In this document: in pieces, positions 16,714 through 23,312 of the stretch | How the letters are laid out: every line of letters begins with the position of its first letter | Numbering within the stretch: the first letter of the stretch is position 1 | From: an uncultured Prevotella sp. | Lineage (GTDB): Bacteria; Bacteroidota; Bacteroidia; Bacteroidales; Bacteroidaceae | Reading direction: 5' to 3' | Length of the DNA: 31,901 nucleotides | Assembly (NCBI GenBank): GCA_958369755.1 | Contig: CATXJC010000022.1 | Coordinates: forward strand, 1-31,901 | Position numbers and translations under genes: made by a program | The notes under the pieces: model-generated | What the model was told of the DNA's origin: nothing | Database searches by the model: none | What the model saw: the letters and a program-made list of their open reading frames with translations, nothing else

Positions 16714-16736
16714 ATAAAGAATTCGGGAACAAACAG

Positions 16737-16771
16737 CTTGTGACTTTTGTGAATATCACATCTTTCACAAG
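16737..16771. promoter_or_regulatory. 35-bp operator-like dyad of four TGTGA half-sites
   Basis: CTTGTGA (16737-16743) and TCACAAG (16765-16771) enclose the palindrome TGTGA-ATA-TCACA (16748-16760), and both pairs centre on base 16754. Half-sites repeat every 9 bases on each side. The dyad lies just upstream of the DUF3987 -7 box, where an activator, repressor or initiator could bind. Confidence 0.6.
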
Positions 16772-16827
16772 ATCATGCTAGCCCAAAACTGACTAATGGC
16801 TAGTATATAAAGGGAAATGAAAAAGGA

Positions 16828-16877
16828 TAAAAAAAAATCTTGTGAAAAACACGGATAACCGAATTTTTCACAAGATT
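16828..16877 (-). terminator. Rho-independent terminator after the 332-aa gene
   Basis: AATCTTGTGAAAAA (16836-16849) pairs perfectly with TTTTTCACAAGATT (16864-16877). On the minus strand the stem is followed by a run of Ts (complement of the A-run 16828-16836). The stem itself contains the TTGTGA/TCACAA motif of the nearby dyad. Confidence 0.85.
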
Positions 16878-16957
16878 CATATTTTCGCCAACATCAATTG
16901 CCGCAATCATGGAAAACAGTTTTCTGCAATCATGGAAATGAATACAGAAATCCTCAT

Positions 16958-17956
16958 CTAATGATCCGGCTGGGGATGCTCTTGCTGATATCTTCTCATA
17001 AAACTCTTGACCAGACACTCTTCATCGGTCCCAACCTCAGACTTGAGCATATTGCCGAGGTGAGTAACCATCGTCCTTTCTGCCTTCACTTTGCATTCTA
17101 TATGGCAATCATCCACCAAAAACCTATAATAAGGAGCTCCAGAATCAGAGAGTACCATCCTCAAATCCTCCTTCCAGTACTTTCTGAAGGCTACCAGCAT
17201 ACGTACCACTTTGTTGTTTTTACTGGAATCCAACTTCTCTTCATTCAGTTTCATTTCTTCCAGAAAAGCTAAAAATGCTTCCTTCCAATAAGCAGTAACC
17301 GACAGGTCGGGCTTCTTGTTATCCCCCCTGCTGGCAAAAAGTACGATTTTGGCATTCGCTTTTTCTCTGCCATTTGCCGACACATTGGTTTTAAGCCGTC
17401 CAAGATCATCAGTAAATGAAGCCATAGAGCCACCCGTCATATAATTTATCACCCAGTTTTTCAACTTATCTTTGTGGTACTGATAATATTCATGACTGGT
17501 AATTCTGAGGTCCAGTTCTTCCCACTGAGGATAACAATCATCCAACAGAAAAGCAATTTTCAGTGTACACCGATAATAGAGTCTCGATCCCGGAACATCA
17601 TCATCAATCAATTTCCTAAGACATAAGTTGATCAGGCAAAGAGTGGTAACAGTCATCTCGTCGAGTACATAGTCTTCATTTCTTCCATGACATCCGCCCG
17701 TCTGATTCATAATACGTTCACGAATATCCGTCCATGCCTCCTGAATTCTGAATTCCAGATCCACCTCCTTCAAATGAGCAGAAATCATATCAAGCCATCC
17801 TACGATGATTTCAAAAAAATCCAATGGCATCAATCGCAGAGTGCTTCTTGTACCCGCATATTTATTGCAAATCTGCCCCACGAGACCATAGAGTTCATTG
17901 TCGCCATATACCTCGCGGAGCTTCATTCGCCTCTCTACGTCATCATTCTTCTGCAT
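16958..17956 (-). CDS. Unrecognised 332-aa protein of the primase module
   Basis: I do not recognise this protein. It is soluble-looking and mainly helical, with no signal peptide or membrane segment. Visible features are a cysteine/histidine-containing stretch (GGCHGRNEDY, about 120-130), LYYRCTLKIAFLLDDCYPQWEELDLRI (about 146-172) and a Lys/Arg-rich C-terminal half. The ATG at 17956 is chosen because its first 14 bases overlap the stop of the upstream gene; a TTG at 17971 would add five residues. The overlap means it is expressed with the 329-aa protein. A strong terminator follows. A role in element replication or control is suggested only by neighbours. Confidence 0.75.
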   Translation of the reverse strand: MQKNDDVERRMKLREVYGDNELYGLVGQICNKYAGTRSTLRLMPLDFFEIIVGWLDMISAHLKEVDLEFRIQEAWTDIRERIMNQTGGCHGRNEDYVLDEMTVTTLCLINLCLRKLIDDDVPGSRLYYRCTLKIAFLLDDCYPQWEELDLRITSHEYYQYHKDKLKNWVINYMTGGSMASFTDDLGRLKTNVSANGREKANAKIVLFASRGDNKKPDLSVTAYWKEAFLAFLEEMKLNEEKLDSSKNNKVVRMLVAFRKYWKEDLRMVLSDSGAPYYRFLVDDCHIECKVKAERTMVTHLGNMLKSEVGTDEECLVKSFMRRYQQEHPQPDH

Positions 17957-18932
17957 GGTCAATCTCTTCAATATCTTTCATATCCTGGTATATTTTTTCA
18001 AACCACTCCTGCAGCTTTCCCATACGCACATCCTGGGGAGGCAACGGCATTTCCGATCCCTCCTCCATTTCGCCCACAATATAACCAGGCAGCGTATAAC
18101 ATGCGGCTTCGACCTGCGAAGAAGACAGAACTTTGCCATTTTTCAACTTGACACAGATTTCGAAGGAATTCTGCAAAGCCACATTCACGAATCTGCCAAA
18201 TAATCGTTCTGCCATATCTATATCCGCACAATGGCCGTCCTTATATCCGAAATTCACCCCACTCTCACTCGCACTGATAGCCTTTCGGGTCTTGGCAATG
18301 TAACGCATGGCAATCCATGCTTCATCATTCTGCTCAAACACAGGTGCCATATCAGGATTCTTCACCCTAAGATACATATCCTTGATATCTCCACCATCTT
18401 GGCTGCATGCCATTCTCAATCTGCTCCAAAAATGCTTTGCCAGATGCATAGGCTCGATGGAGATGGTATATTGAAAATCCGGATCGTCCTTAGCCTTATC
18501 TATAAAAACCTGATTGAAATAGCTGGCTAATCCCTTACGCGTAACTTCGGGCGCGGCAAATCTGTCATTCTTCTGTATGGCAATGAAGATAGCATCATCG
18601 TGACTGCAATCAAACAAGATATTAATGAACGGATAGTCGTTGTCGGTCTTCTTTACGTGGGTAACTTCCTCATTAAGTGGAATCAGAGATTCACGCTCTA
18701 CCTTGGTATAGGCAAGCCATTTCTGCGAATCCTTCACTGCTGTTTCATCAGGCTGCACAGGTTTGTGACTTCCTGTCTCATAATGAATATCGCTGTTGAT
18801 AGCATCAAAAACACAACTCACCAACTTCTTAAGTTTAGCCTTAGAAAGCTTGCCGGGTATTAGCTCCTCCATATAAGGAGCAAAAGTCAACTTATATATG
18901 CTATAAGTCATAACAGTTAAATCTGCTGCCAT
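17943..18932 (-). CDS. Unrecognised 329-aa protein, first gene of a two-gene operon
   Basis: I do not recognise this protein. There is no signal peptide; the start MAADLTVMTYSIYKLTFAPYM is followed by mixed alpha/beta sequence with FINILFDCSHDDAIFIAIQKN (about 101-121) and a C-terminal acidic end (DMKDIEEIDHAEE). A second ATG (residue 8, MTYSIYK) is possible. It is translated with the 332-aa gene through a 14-base overlap and has a TACTTTTG -7 box like that of the DUF3987 operon. The long intergenic region upstream holds iteron-like repeats, so a DNA-binding initiator or regulator role is one option. Base composition resembles the neighbouring module genes. Confidence 0.75.
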   Translation of the reverse strand: MAADLTVMTYSIYKLTFAPYMEELIPGKLSKAKLKKLVSCVFDAINSDIHYETGSHKPVQPDETAVKDSQKWLAYTKVERESLIPLNEEVTHVKKTDNDYPFINILFDCSHDDAIFIAIQKNDRFAAPEVTRKGLASYFNQVFIDKAKDDPDFQYTISIEPMHLAKHFWSRLRMACSQDGGDIKDMYLRVKNPDMAPVFEQNDEAWIAMRYIAKTRKAISASESGVNFGYKDGHCADIDMAERLFGRFVNVALQNSFEICVKLKNGKVLSSSQVEAACYTLPGYIVGEMEEGSEMPLPPQDVRMGKLQEWFEKIYQDMKDIEEIDHAEE

Positions 18933-19016
18933 ACTTTATATATTTTTTAGTTTAACTATAAAACAGGAAAATACAGTCTTCCTCAAGGGCGAAAAAGTAT
19001 TTCCTTTTTTTCTTTA

Positions 19017-19024
19017 CAAAAGTA
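19017..19024 (-). promoter_or_regulatory. -7 box for the 329/332-aa operon
   Basis: The minus strand reads TACTTTTG, about 85 bases before the ATG at 18932, identical to the -7 box of the DUF3987 operon. Confidence 0.5.
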
Positions 19025-19113
19025 CTAATTTATTTTTAAATCACCAAGGAAATTGTACGATATTTGCTAAAAAAGAAATAATAAACATTTTCCATTACGT
19101 AATAATACCCAAA

Positions 19114-19304
19114 TGTGAATGTGAATGTGAATTTGGAATGCAAAACACTGCAAAGGTTACTAATAAAAAAGAATTATGGAGTAAGATGGACATACTAGGC
19201 CTCGCGCGTACATTATTATATTAGGATTTTATACTTTATGCTTTCTCTATAGCAATATCCAATTACTGTTTGAAATACATTTCAAATTCACATTCACATT
19301 CACA
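19114..19304. repeat. Inverted repeat built from GTGAAT hexamers
   Basis: The left arm (19114-19135) is TG followed by three GTGAAT-type hexamers and TTG. The right arm (19283-19304) is its exact reverse complement, 22 of 22 bases. The 147-base interior has no gene. The block lies between divergent transcripts, as an operator or replication-origin region would. The 740-base gap from 18933 to 19679 holds this repeat, the direct repeats at 19360-19527 and two promoters, but no convincing protein gene. Confidence 0.8.
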
Positions 19305-19359
19305 CTTTCAACAGAATCTTAAGACTAAGGTTTCAATCATCTCCCCCTCCTCGCCCCTT

Positions 19360-19420
19360 TTCCTGCGTCGCCACGTAGCAATTCCTGCGTCGCCACGTAA
19401 TATTTCCTGCGTCGCCACGC
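19360..19420 (+). repeat. Three 22-bp-period direct repeats (iteron-like)
   Basis: TTCCTGCGTCGCCACG occurs at 19360, 19382 and 19404, exactly 22 bases apart. The last copy folds back as CCTGCG-TCGCCA-CGCAGG. The unit count and 22-base period resemble plasmid iterons or an operator array. Confidence 0.75.
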
Positions 19421-19452
19421 AGGAAACGGCAGCTCTATCGAAGGGGATTTCA

Positions 19453-19527
19453 TGCCTCACATCACAACTGCCAGAACTGCCTCACATCACAACTGCCGGG
19501 ACAAGCCGATTCAAATGCCGGGACAAC
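19453..19527 (+). repeat. Direct repeats upstream of the smalltalk promoter
   Basis: TGCCTCACATCACAACTGCC is present at 19453-19472 and 19478-19497 (period 25). TGCCGGGACAA then occurs at 19494-19504 and 19517-19527. These end shortly before the -7 box at 19553. Confidence 0.7.
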
Positions 19528-19552
19528 TATTGCATTTCGCCCAAAAATGTTG

Positions 19553-19560
19553 TATCTTTG
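19553..19560 (+). promoter_or_regulatory. Promoter of the smalltalk-HU operon
   Basis: TATCTTTG at 19553-19560, with TTGC at 19530-19533 as a -33-like element about 20 bases upstream. A leader of about 110 bases follows. Confidence 0.7.
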
Positions 19561-19639
19561 CATCGTCAATGAAACTCATTGATGGGGCTCTCTGCCAGAC
19601 AGGATACCGCGGAACTGCATGGAGGGGGATGCCCGATAC

Positions 19640-19804
19640 AGAAACTGGATTATTCACTAAAAAGAAAGGAATGAAGAAAATGAAAAAGGAAACTTGGAAA
19701 TCAATTCTGCAGATCATCGTCACGGTGCTCACTGCACTCTGTACGTCACTCGGAGTTACGAGCTGCATGTAGTACATGTAGAAACTAAATTATTCACTAA
19801 AAAA
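19640..19804 (+). repeat. Duplicated leader segment before smalltalk and HU genes
   Basis: AGAAACTggATTATTCACTAAAAA begins at 19640 and AGAAACTaaATTATTCACTAAAAA at 19780, exactly 140 bases apart (case marks the differing bases). Each copy lies just before a start codon, so both genes carry the same translation-initiation context. Confidence 0.75.
19680..19772 (+). CDS. Smalltalk peptide
   Basis: This is a 30-aa peptide starting MKKETWKSILQ, with a hydrophobic core and ending GVTSCM, which matches the very short Bacteroidetes family called smalltalk. Its function is unknown. One helix of about 18 residues could cross or lie on a membrane, and the C-terminal SC is typical of the family. The ATG at 19680 is preferred over 19671 because AAGGA (19666-19670) is 9 bases from it but directly abuts the earlier ATG. 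It is the first gene of the transcript that continues into the HU-like gene. The family call is from sequence resemblance I recall. Confidence 0.8.
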   Translation: MKKETWKSILQIIVTVLTALCTSLGVTSCM

Positions 19805-19816
19805 ACTATTTGAATT

Positions 19817-20416
19817 ATGGGTATCAAAGTAAAAGCTATCGAGCGCAACGTCGCTTTTGAGAAGGGTAAGCAGAAGTGGGCATACGTTATGCAGGCAGAC
19901 CTCTACGGTCAGCTTACCCAGAGTAAGGTTATCGAGGAAGCTGCCGTGCGCAGTGGACTCGCCAAGCAGGTAATCAACGCCGCCTGGGGTGCCATCGGAG
20001 CAGTCATCACCGCATGGGCCACCGAGGGTCACTCCGTGGCAGTGCCGGGTCTCGGCTCCCTCCGATTCGGTCTGAATTCTACCGCCGTGGAGGATGTCAA
20101 CAAGGTGAGCAGCTCGCTCATCAACCGCCGCTACATCATCTTCGTGCCTAACGCCGACATCAAGGAGGAGCTCGCCAAGACCAGCGTCAACATCACCTGC
20201 TACGACCGCAACGGCAAGATCGTGAAGCAGGTTACCTCTGCCGACAAGAACGACACCGGGGAAGATGACAACAAAGATAACACCAACCAGGGAGGAGGTA
20301 CTTCGCAGGGCGGTGGAACTTCGCAGGAAGGTGGCGGAACCAGCCAGGGAGGCAACACCAGCCAGGGTGGCGGCACTACCGAAGGCGGAGGAGGCGACGA
20401 CAACGTAAGTCTCTAA
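19817..20416 (+). CDS. HU-family DNA-binding protein with a Gly/Ser/Gln tail
   Basis: This 199-aa protein has an N-terminal HU/IHF-like fold (MGIKVKAIERNV, then KVIEEAAVRSGLAKQVINAAWGAIGAVI, about 38-65, and VPGLGSLRFGL, about 75-85). A second beta-rich part runs to about 142. The tail from about 155 to 195 is repeats of GGGTSQ with an acidic lead-in (DDNKDN). Bacteroidetes encode many such long HU-like proteins. Here it follows smalltalk in one operon, so it may coat or bend the element's DNA. The stop codon lies inside the first unit of a 19-bp repeat, and a strong terminator follows. Confidence 0.85.
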   Translation: MGIKVKAIERNVAFEKGKQKWAYVMQADLYGQLTQSKVIEEAAVRSGLAKQVINAAWGAIGAVITAWATEGHSVAVPGLGSLRFGLNSTAVEDVNKVSSSLINRRYIIFVPNADIKEELAKTSVNITCYDRNGKIVKQVTSADKNDTGEDDNKDNTNQGGGTSQGGGTSQEGGGTSQGGNTSQGGGTTEGGGGDDNVSL

Positions 20417-20460
20417 AAACAATGTAGAGCTCTAAAAACAACGTAGATCTCTAAAATCAT
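20411..20460 (+). repeat. 19-bp tandem repeat across the HU stop codon
   Basis: CTCTAAAAACAATGTAGAG (20411-20429) is followed by CTCTAAAAACAACGTAGAT (20430-20448) and the start of a third unit. The first unit includes the HU stop codon. Confidence 0.8.
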
Positions 20461-20462
20461 CA

Positions 20463-20511
20463 AGGTGTGCCAGATCACAAGGAAGTGAATCTGGCGCACC
20501 TTTTTTTTTTT
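20463..20511 (+). terminator. Rho-independent terminator of the smalltalk-HU operon
   Basis: AGGTGTGCCAGAT (20463-20475) pairs with ATCTGGCGCACCT (20489-20501) with one G-T pair and is followed by a run of ten or so Ts. Confidence 0.9.
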
Positions 20512-20574
20512 ATCTTTTTCTCCTTAAAAATGGTCTTTTTGGAAAAACCTCATTATTTATTCAAGTTTTTTTCG

Positions 20575-20582
20575 TAACTTTG
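20575..20582 (+). promoter_or_regulatory. -7 box for the metallophosphoesterase
   Basis: TAACTTTG fits TAnnTTTG, about 108 bases before the ATG at 20690. Confidence 0.6.
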
Positions 20583-20603
20583 CACGCGAAATCAATAGCC
20601 TGG

Positions 20604-20655
20604 AATATCAAACAGGCTAGAATATCAGATAGACTAGAAATATCAGATAGGCTAG
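20604..20655 (+). repeat. Three tandem units in the metallophosphoesterase leader
   Basis: AATATCAAACAGGCTAG (20604), AATATCAGATAGACTAG (20621) and AATATCAGATAGGCTAG (20639) lie in the 5' leader with a period of 17-18 bases. They probably arose by slippage and lie inside the transcribed leader. Confidence 0.75.
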
Positions 20656-20689
20656 AATATAAATATGTATTTAAAATAAGATATAAGAT

Positions 20690-21508
20690 ATGAAATCTCA
20701 CATTAAAATGTATCTACTTGTCTGTATCGCCGCCCTGCTCCTTACGGGCTGCGATACCGTATTCGATGTTCACCCTTACGATGTTCGCGTAAAGGGCGAA
20801 ACCAATCTGAATGCCAAGAACATACAGAAGATAGAGCAGACGATGAAGAGCAAGGATACCATCCGGTTTGCCGTGATCAGCGACAGCCACCAGTGGCTCG
20901 ACGACCTCGTGGATGCCGTAAATGATATCAACAGACGCAAGGACAGCATCGACTTCGTAATCCACTGCGGCGACATCTCCGACTTCGGCGCTACCCGCGA
21001 AATGAAGTGGACACGAGAAAGAATGCTGAAACTCAAGATGCCTTCGGTGGTGCTGCTGGGCAACCACGACTGTCTGGGCACGGGCAACCAGACGTATGAG
21101 GCCATCTACGGCAATCCCGACTTCAGCTTCATCGCCGGAAAGGTAAAGTTCGTTTGCCTCAACACCAATGCCATCGAGTATGACTACTCCCGTCCGGTGC
21201 CCAACTTCGACTTCATGGAGGCTGAACGCTCTGCCGATTCGCTCGACTTCGACCGCACCGTGGTGTGCATGCATGCACCTCCCTACTCCGAGCAGTTTAA
21301 CAACAACGTAGCGAAGGTATTCAATTATTACATCCACGAGTTCCCTCGCCTGCTGTTCTGCCTGGACGGTCACGGTCATCATACCAAGACAGAAGACCTT
21401 TACAACAACGGCACCCTGTTCTATATGGCAAGCAGCGTACACTTCCGTCAATATTACATTTTCACCATCACACCAAAGGATTATCATGTTGAAGTCATCG
21501 ATTTTTAA
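20690..21508 (+). CDS. Calcineurin-like metallophosphoesterase lipoprotein
   Basis: This 272-aa protein has a lipoprotein signal peptide with lipobox LLTGC (Cys21). Metal-binding motifs appear in order: ISDSH (Asp64, His66), HCGDISD (91-97), GNHD (123-126), CMHAPP (His194) and GHGHH (226-230). It should hydrolyse phosphoesters at the cell envelope; the substrate is unknown. It overlaps the next gene by 23 bases, so the two are expressed together. The DSH and GHGH motifs replace the DxH and GHxH forms seen in many homologues, which is within normal family variation. Confidence 0.85.
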   Translation: MKSHIKMYLLVCIAALLLTGCDTVFDVHPYDVRVKGETNLNAKNIQKIEQTMKSKDTIRFAVISDSHQWLDDLVDAVNDINRRKDSIDFVIHCGDISDFGATREMKWTRERMLKLKMPSVVLLGNHDCLGTGNQTYEAIYGNPDFSFIAGKVKFVCLNTNAIEYDYSRPVPNFDFMEAERSADSLDFDRTVVCMHAPPYSEQFNNNVAKVFNYYIHEFPRLLFCLDGHGHHTKTEDLYNNGTLFYMASSVHFRQYYIFTITPKDYHVEVIDF

Positions 21509-22196
21509 GTTCAGTATATGGGCGATCCTCCTGCTATCGGCAAGCTGTGCGGCAAACGCTACGGAAATCGCCGTTGAGAAGGGGTTAGGAAAGGAAAATT
21601 TAGGAAAGGAGAGTTCAGAAGAAGATTCACTCACCCGATACGACAGGCGCATCCTCCGCTATCGCAAACACTGGGATGTACTGATGCCTACGCAGAGCGT
21701 GATACAGACCTGCGGCAACATGGGTATCATCTCGCTGGGTATCGGATGGGACTACGGCAAGCGAAGCCAGTGGGAGACGCATCTGCTCTTCGGCATCGTT
21801 CCGAAATATGATTCGGATGAAGTAAAAATGACAATCACGCTGAAGGAGAACTTCATTCCCTGGCGAAAGGACTGGGGAAAGGGATGGCAGTTTGAACCCC
21901 TGGAGTGCACGCTGTACCTGAACACGGTGCTGGGTCACGATTTCTGGACAAAGCAGCCTACCAAGTACGAGAGCGGATATTATCCCTTCTCTACCCGAAT
22001 CCGCCCGAATCTGGGATTTGGCGAACGGTTTACGTATCAGATTCCGAACAACAGGCGCAAGCGCGTGAAGAGCCTCACGCTCTTCTATGAGTTGAGTACG
22101 AATGATATCTATTTCATGCGATTCTACCGCAACGGCAATGCCGGTTTCTGGGATGTCTTCGGACTGTCGTTTGGCGCAAAAATGCAGATACTCTAA
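21486..22196 (+). CDS. Putative outer-membrane or envelope beta-protein, function unknown
   Basis: This 236-aa protein has an N-terminal signal (MLKSSIFKFSIWAILLLSASCAANA). The LLSASC could be a lipobox with Cys21, or the signal could be cut after ANA. After a Lys/Glu/Ser-rich linker (about 28-48) comes alternating beta-type sequence (LGIGWDYGKRSQWETHLLFGIVP, then NLGFGERFTYQI and a final FGLSFGAKMQIL) resembling a small outer-membrane barrel. I do not recognise the family. The 23-base overlap with the metallophosphoesterase suggests a functional pair at the cell envelope. Confidence 0.7.
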   Translation: MLKSSIFKFSIWAILLLSASCAANATEIAVEKGLGKENLGKESSEEDSLTRYDRRILRYRKHWDVLMPTQSVIQTCGNMGIISLGIGWDYGKRSQWETHLLFGIVPKYDSDEVKMTITLKENFIPWRKDWGKGWQFEPLECTLYLNTVLGHDFWTKQPTKYESGYYPFSTRIRPNLGFGERFTYQIPNNRRKRVKSLTLFYELSTNDIYFMRFYRNGNAGFWDVFGLSFGAKMQIL

Positions 22197-22217
22197 GTTA
22201 TTTTAAAAGAAAAAAAG

Positions 22218-22643
22218 ATGGAAACAGAAGAGATTGTTCATAAGCTGGAGGCGAAGGGCATCAGGCCCACCTCCAACCGCATACTGGTGATGAAGACTCT
22301 GGTGAATGAGCAGAATCCGCTGAGTCTGAAGGATTTGGAGCAGAAGATGGTGTCGGTGGATAAGTCGAGCATCTTCCGCACGCTGACGCTCTTTCTGGAG
22401 CATGATGCCGTTCATGCCTTCGAGGATGGAAGGGGGATATTGAACTACGAAGTGTGTGAGGAGGAAGGAGAGTGTGATCATCATGATGGTCATATTCATT
22501 TCTACTGCGAATCATGCCACCGTTCGTTCTGCATGGAGGATATCCATATTCCGAGCTTCGAATTGCCGGAAGGATTCTATCCTCACTCCGTCTCGTTCGT
22601 CATCAAGGGAGAATGTCCTGAGTGTAGGAAGAGGCTTCGCTGA
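22218..22643 (+). CDS. Fur-family metal-responsive repressor
   Basis: This 141-aa protein has an N-terminal winged helix (KGIRPTSNRILVMKTL, then SSIFRTLTLFLEHDAVH, about 50-66) and a C-terminal metal-binding and dimerisation domain with HHDGHIHFYCESC (88-100). Cys97/Cys100 and Cys133/Cys136 form a typical structural zinc site. It is shorter than E. coli Fur and could be a Fur-, Zur- or Per-type member; the sequence does not settle which metal it senses. It lies 21 bases after the envelope gene on the same strand and may be read through from it. Its 3' end is duplicated just downstream. Confidence 0.85.
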   Translation: METEEIVHKLEAKGIRPTSNRILVMKTLVNEQNPLSLKDLEQKMVSVDKSSIFRTLTLFLEHDAVHAFEDGRGILNYEVCEEEGECDHHDGHIHFYCESCHRSFCMEDIHIPSFELPEGFYPHSVSFVIKGECPECRKRLR

Positions 22644-22682
22644 AAGCAATGCCTATTCCAAAAGAAGAGGCTTCGCTGAAAG
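22628..22682 (+). repeat. Direct repeat of the Fur gene 3' end
   Basis: GAAGAGGCTTCGCTGAAAG occurs at 22628-22646, including the Fur stop codon, and again at 22664-22682 with a period of 36 bases. Confidence 0.8.
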
Positions 22683-22706
22683 AGGGTGTGTCATAAGCCA
22701 CATCCC

Positions 22707-22910
22707 ATACGCCCTGAAAGGGCAGAAGCTCCTAGCCCAGGGCAACGCCCTGGGTTTTAGAATAAACACAGCAAAGTCGCCCTGAAAGGGCAAAAGCTTT
22801 GTATATTGCTCAATATTTTAAAGCTTTTGCCCTTACAGGGCGACGGGTTTGCGTTCATAATTACCCAGGGCGATGCCCTGGGCTAGGAGCTTCTGCCCTT
22901 TCAGGGCGTA
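22707..22910. repeat. Nested palindromic element cluster, four units
   Basis: Outer units (ACGCCCTGAAAGGGC plus linker plus AGCCCAGGGC...GCCCTGGGT) lie in opposite orientation at the two ends. Inner units (CGCCCTGAAAGGGCAAAAGC and its mate ending CTTACAGGGCG) face each other around 22805. The block of about 200 bases is therefore one nested inverted repeat able to form a long compound hairpin. Confidence 0.9.
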
Positions 22911-22950
22911 TTGGGTAATTTCAACCGTACAGGTCGAAAAAAGATGAAAC

Positions 22951-22992
22951 AAAAAAGCTCCGAAGAAAGATGAACTTCTTCGGAGCTTTTTT
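22951..22992 (-). terminator. Terminator of the tRNA-Lys gene
   Basis: AAAAAAGCTCCGAAGAA (22951-22967) pairs perfectly with TTCTTCGGAGCTTTTTT (22976-22992). On the minus strand it starts 2 bases after the tRNA 3' end and finishes in a T-run. Confidence 0.9.
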
Positions 22993-22993
22993 G

Positions 22994-23066
22994 TACACCC
23001 TTAGGGATTCGAACCCTAGACCCACTGATTAAGAGTCAGTTGCTCTACCAACTGAGCTAAGGGTGC
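22994..23066 (-). tRNA. tRNA-Lys (anticodon CUU)
   Basis: The minus strand folds as a 73-base tRNA. The 5' acceptor strand GCACCCT pairs with AGGGTGT (first pair G-U) and the discriminator is A. Anticodon stem ACTGA/TCAGT encloses the loop CTCTTAA, giving anticodon CTT (Lys, AAG codons). The T arm is TAGGG-TTCGAAT-CCCTA. CCA is not encoded. It has its own -7 box and a terminator directly after it, so it is a single-gene unit. No attachment-site duplication was seen near it. Confidence 0.95.
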
Positions 23067-23105
23067 AGCAAGCTTAGCATTTGAGTTATTTCTCAAAAGC
23101 GGTTG

Positions 23106-23113
23106 CAAAGGTA
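23106..23113 (-). promoter_or_regulatory. -7 box for tRNA-Lys
   Basis: The minus strand reads TACCTTTG about 40 bases before the mature tRNA 5' end. Confidence 0.6.
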
Positions 23114-23207
23114 CTGCTTTTTTCTGACACCACCAAATTTTTCGGCAACTTTTTTCTTTTTCATGCGCATTTTTCTGATTTTCCATACATTTTCAAGAGA
23201 AAAAGTG

Positions 23208-23215
23208 TATCTTTG
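23208..23215 (+). promoter_or_regulatory. -7 box for the DUF486 gene
   Basis: TATCTTTG followed by CAGCC, about 98 bases before the ATG at 23313. The leader carries repeated ATAAGAGAATAT-like sequence. Confidence 0.7.
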
Positions 23216-23312
23216 CAGCCACTTATACATTATTATATATGTAGAGCATCAAAGAACATAAGAGAATATAAGAGAAATCTTATCAATTAAGAAATCAAAA
23301 ACATAAGAGAAT

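Noticed and set aside
19360..19420. CRISPR array
   Set aside because: There are only three units, the gaps are 4-6 bases rather than spacers of about 30, and no cas genes are nearby. Iterons or operators fit better.
19511..19777. 88-aa minus-strand frame opposite smalltalk
   Set aside because: The plus strand has a promoter, a Shine-Dalgarno site and a peptide matching a known family.
22994..23066. tRNA-Lys as attachment site for the 13.4-20.4 kb module
   Set aside because: The tRNA is 2.5 kb beyond the module with chromosomal genes between, and I found no duplicated tRNA end.
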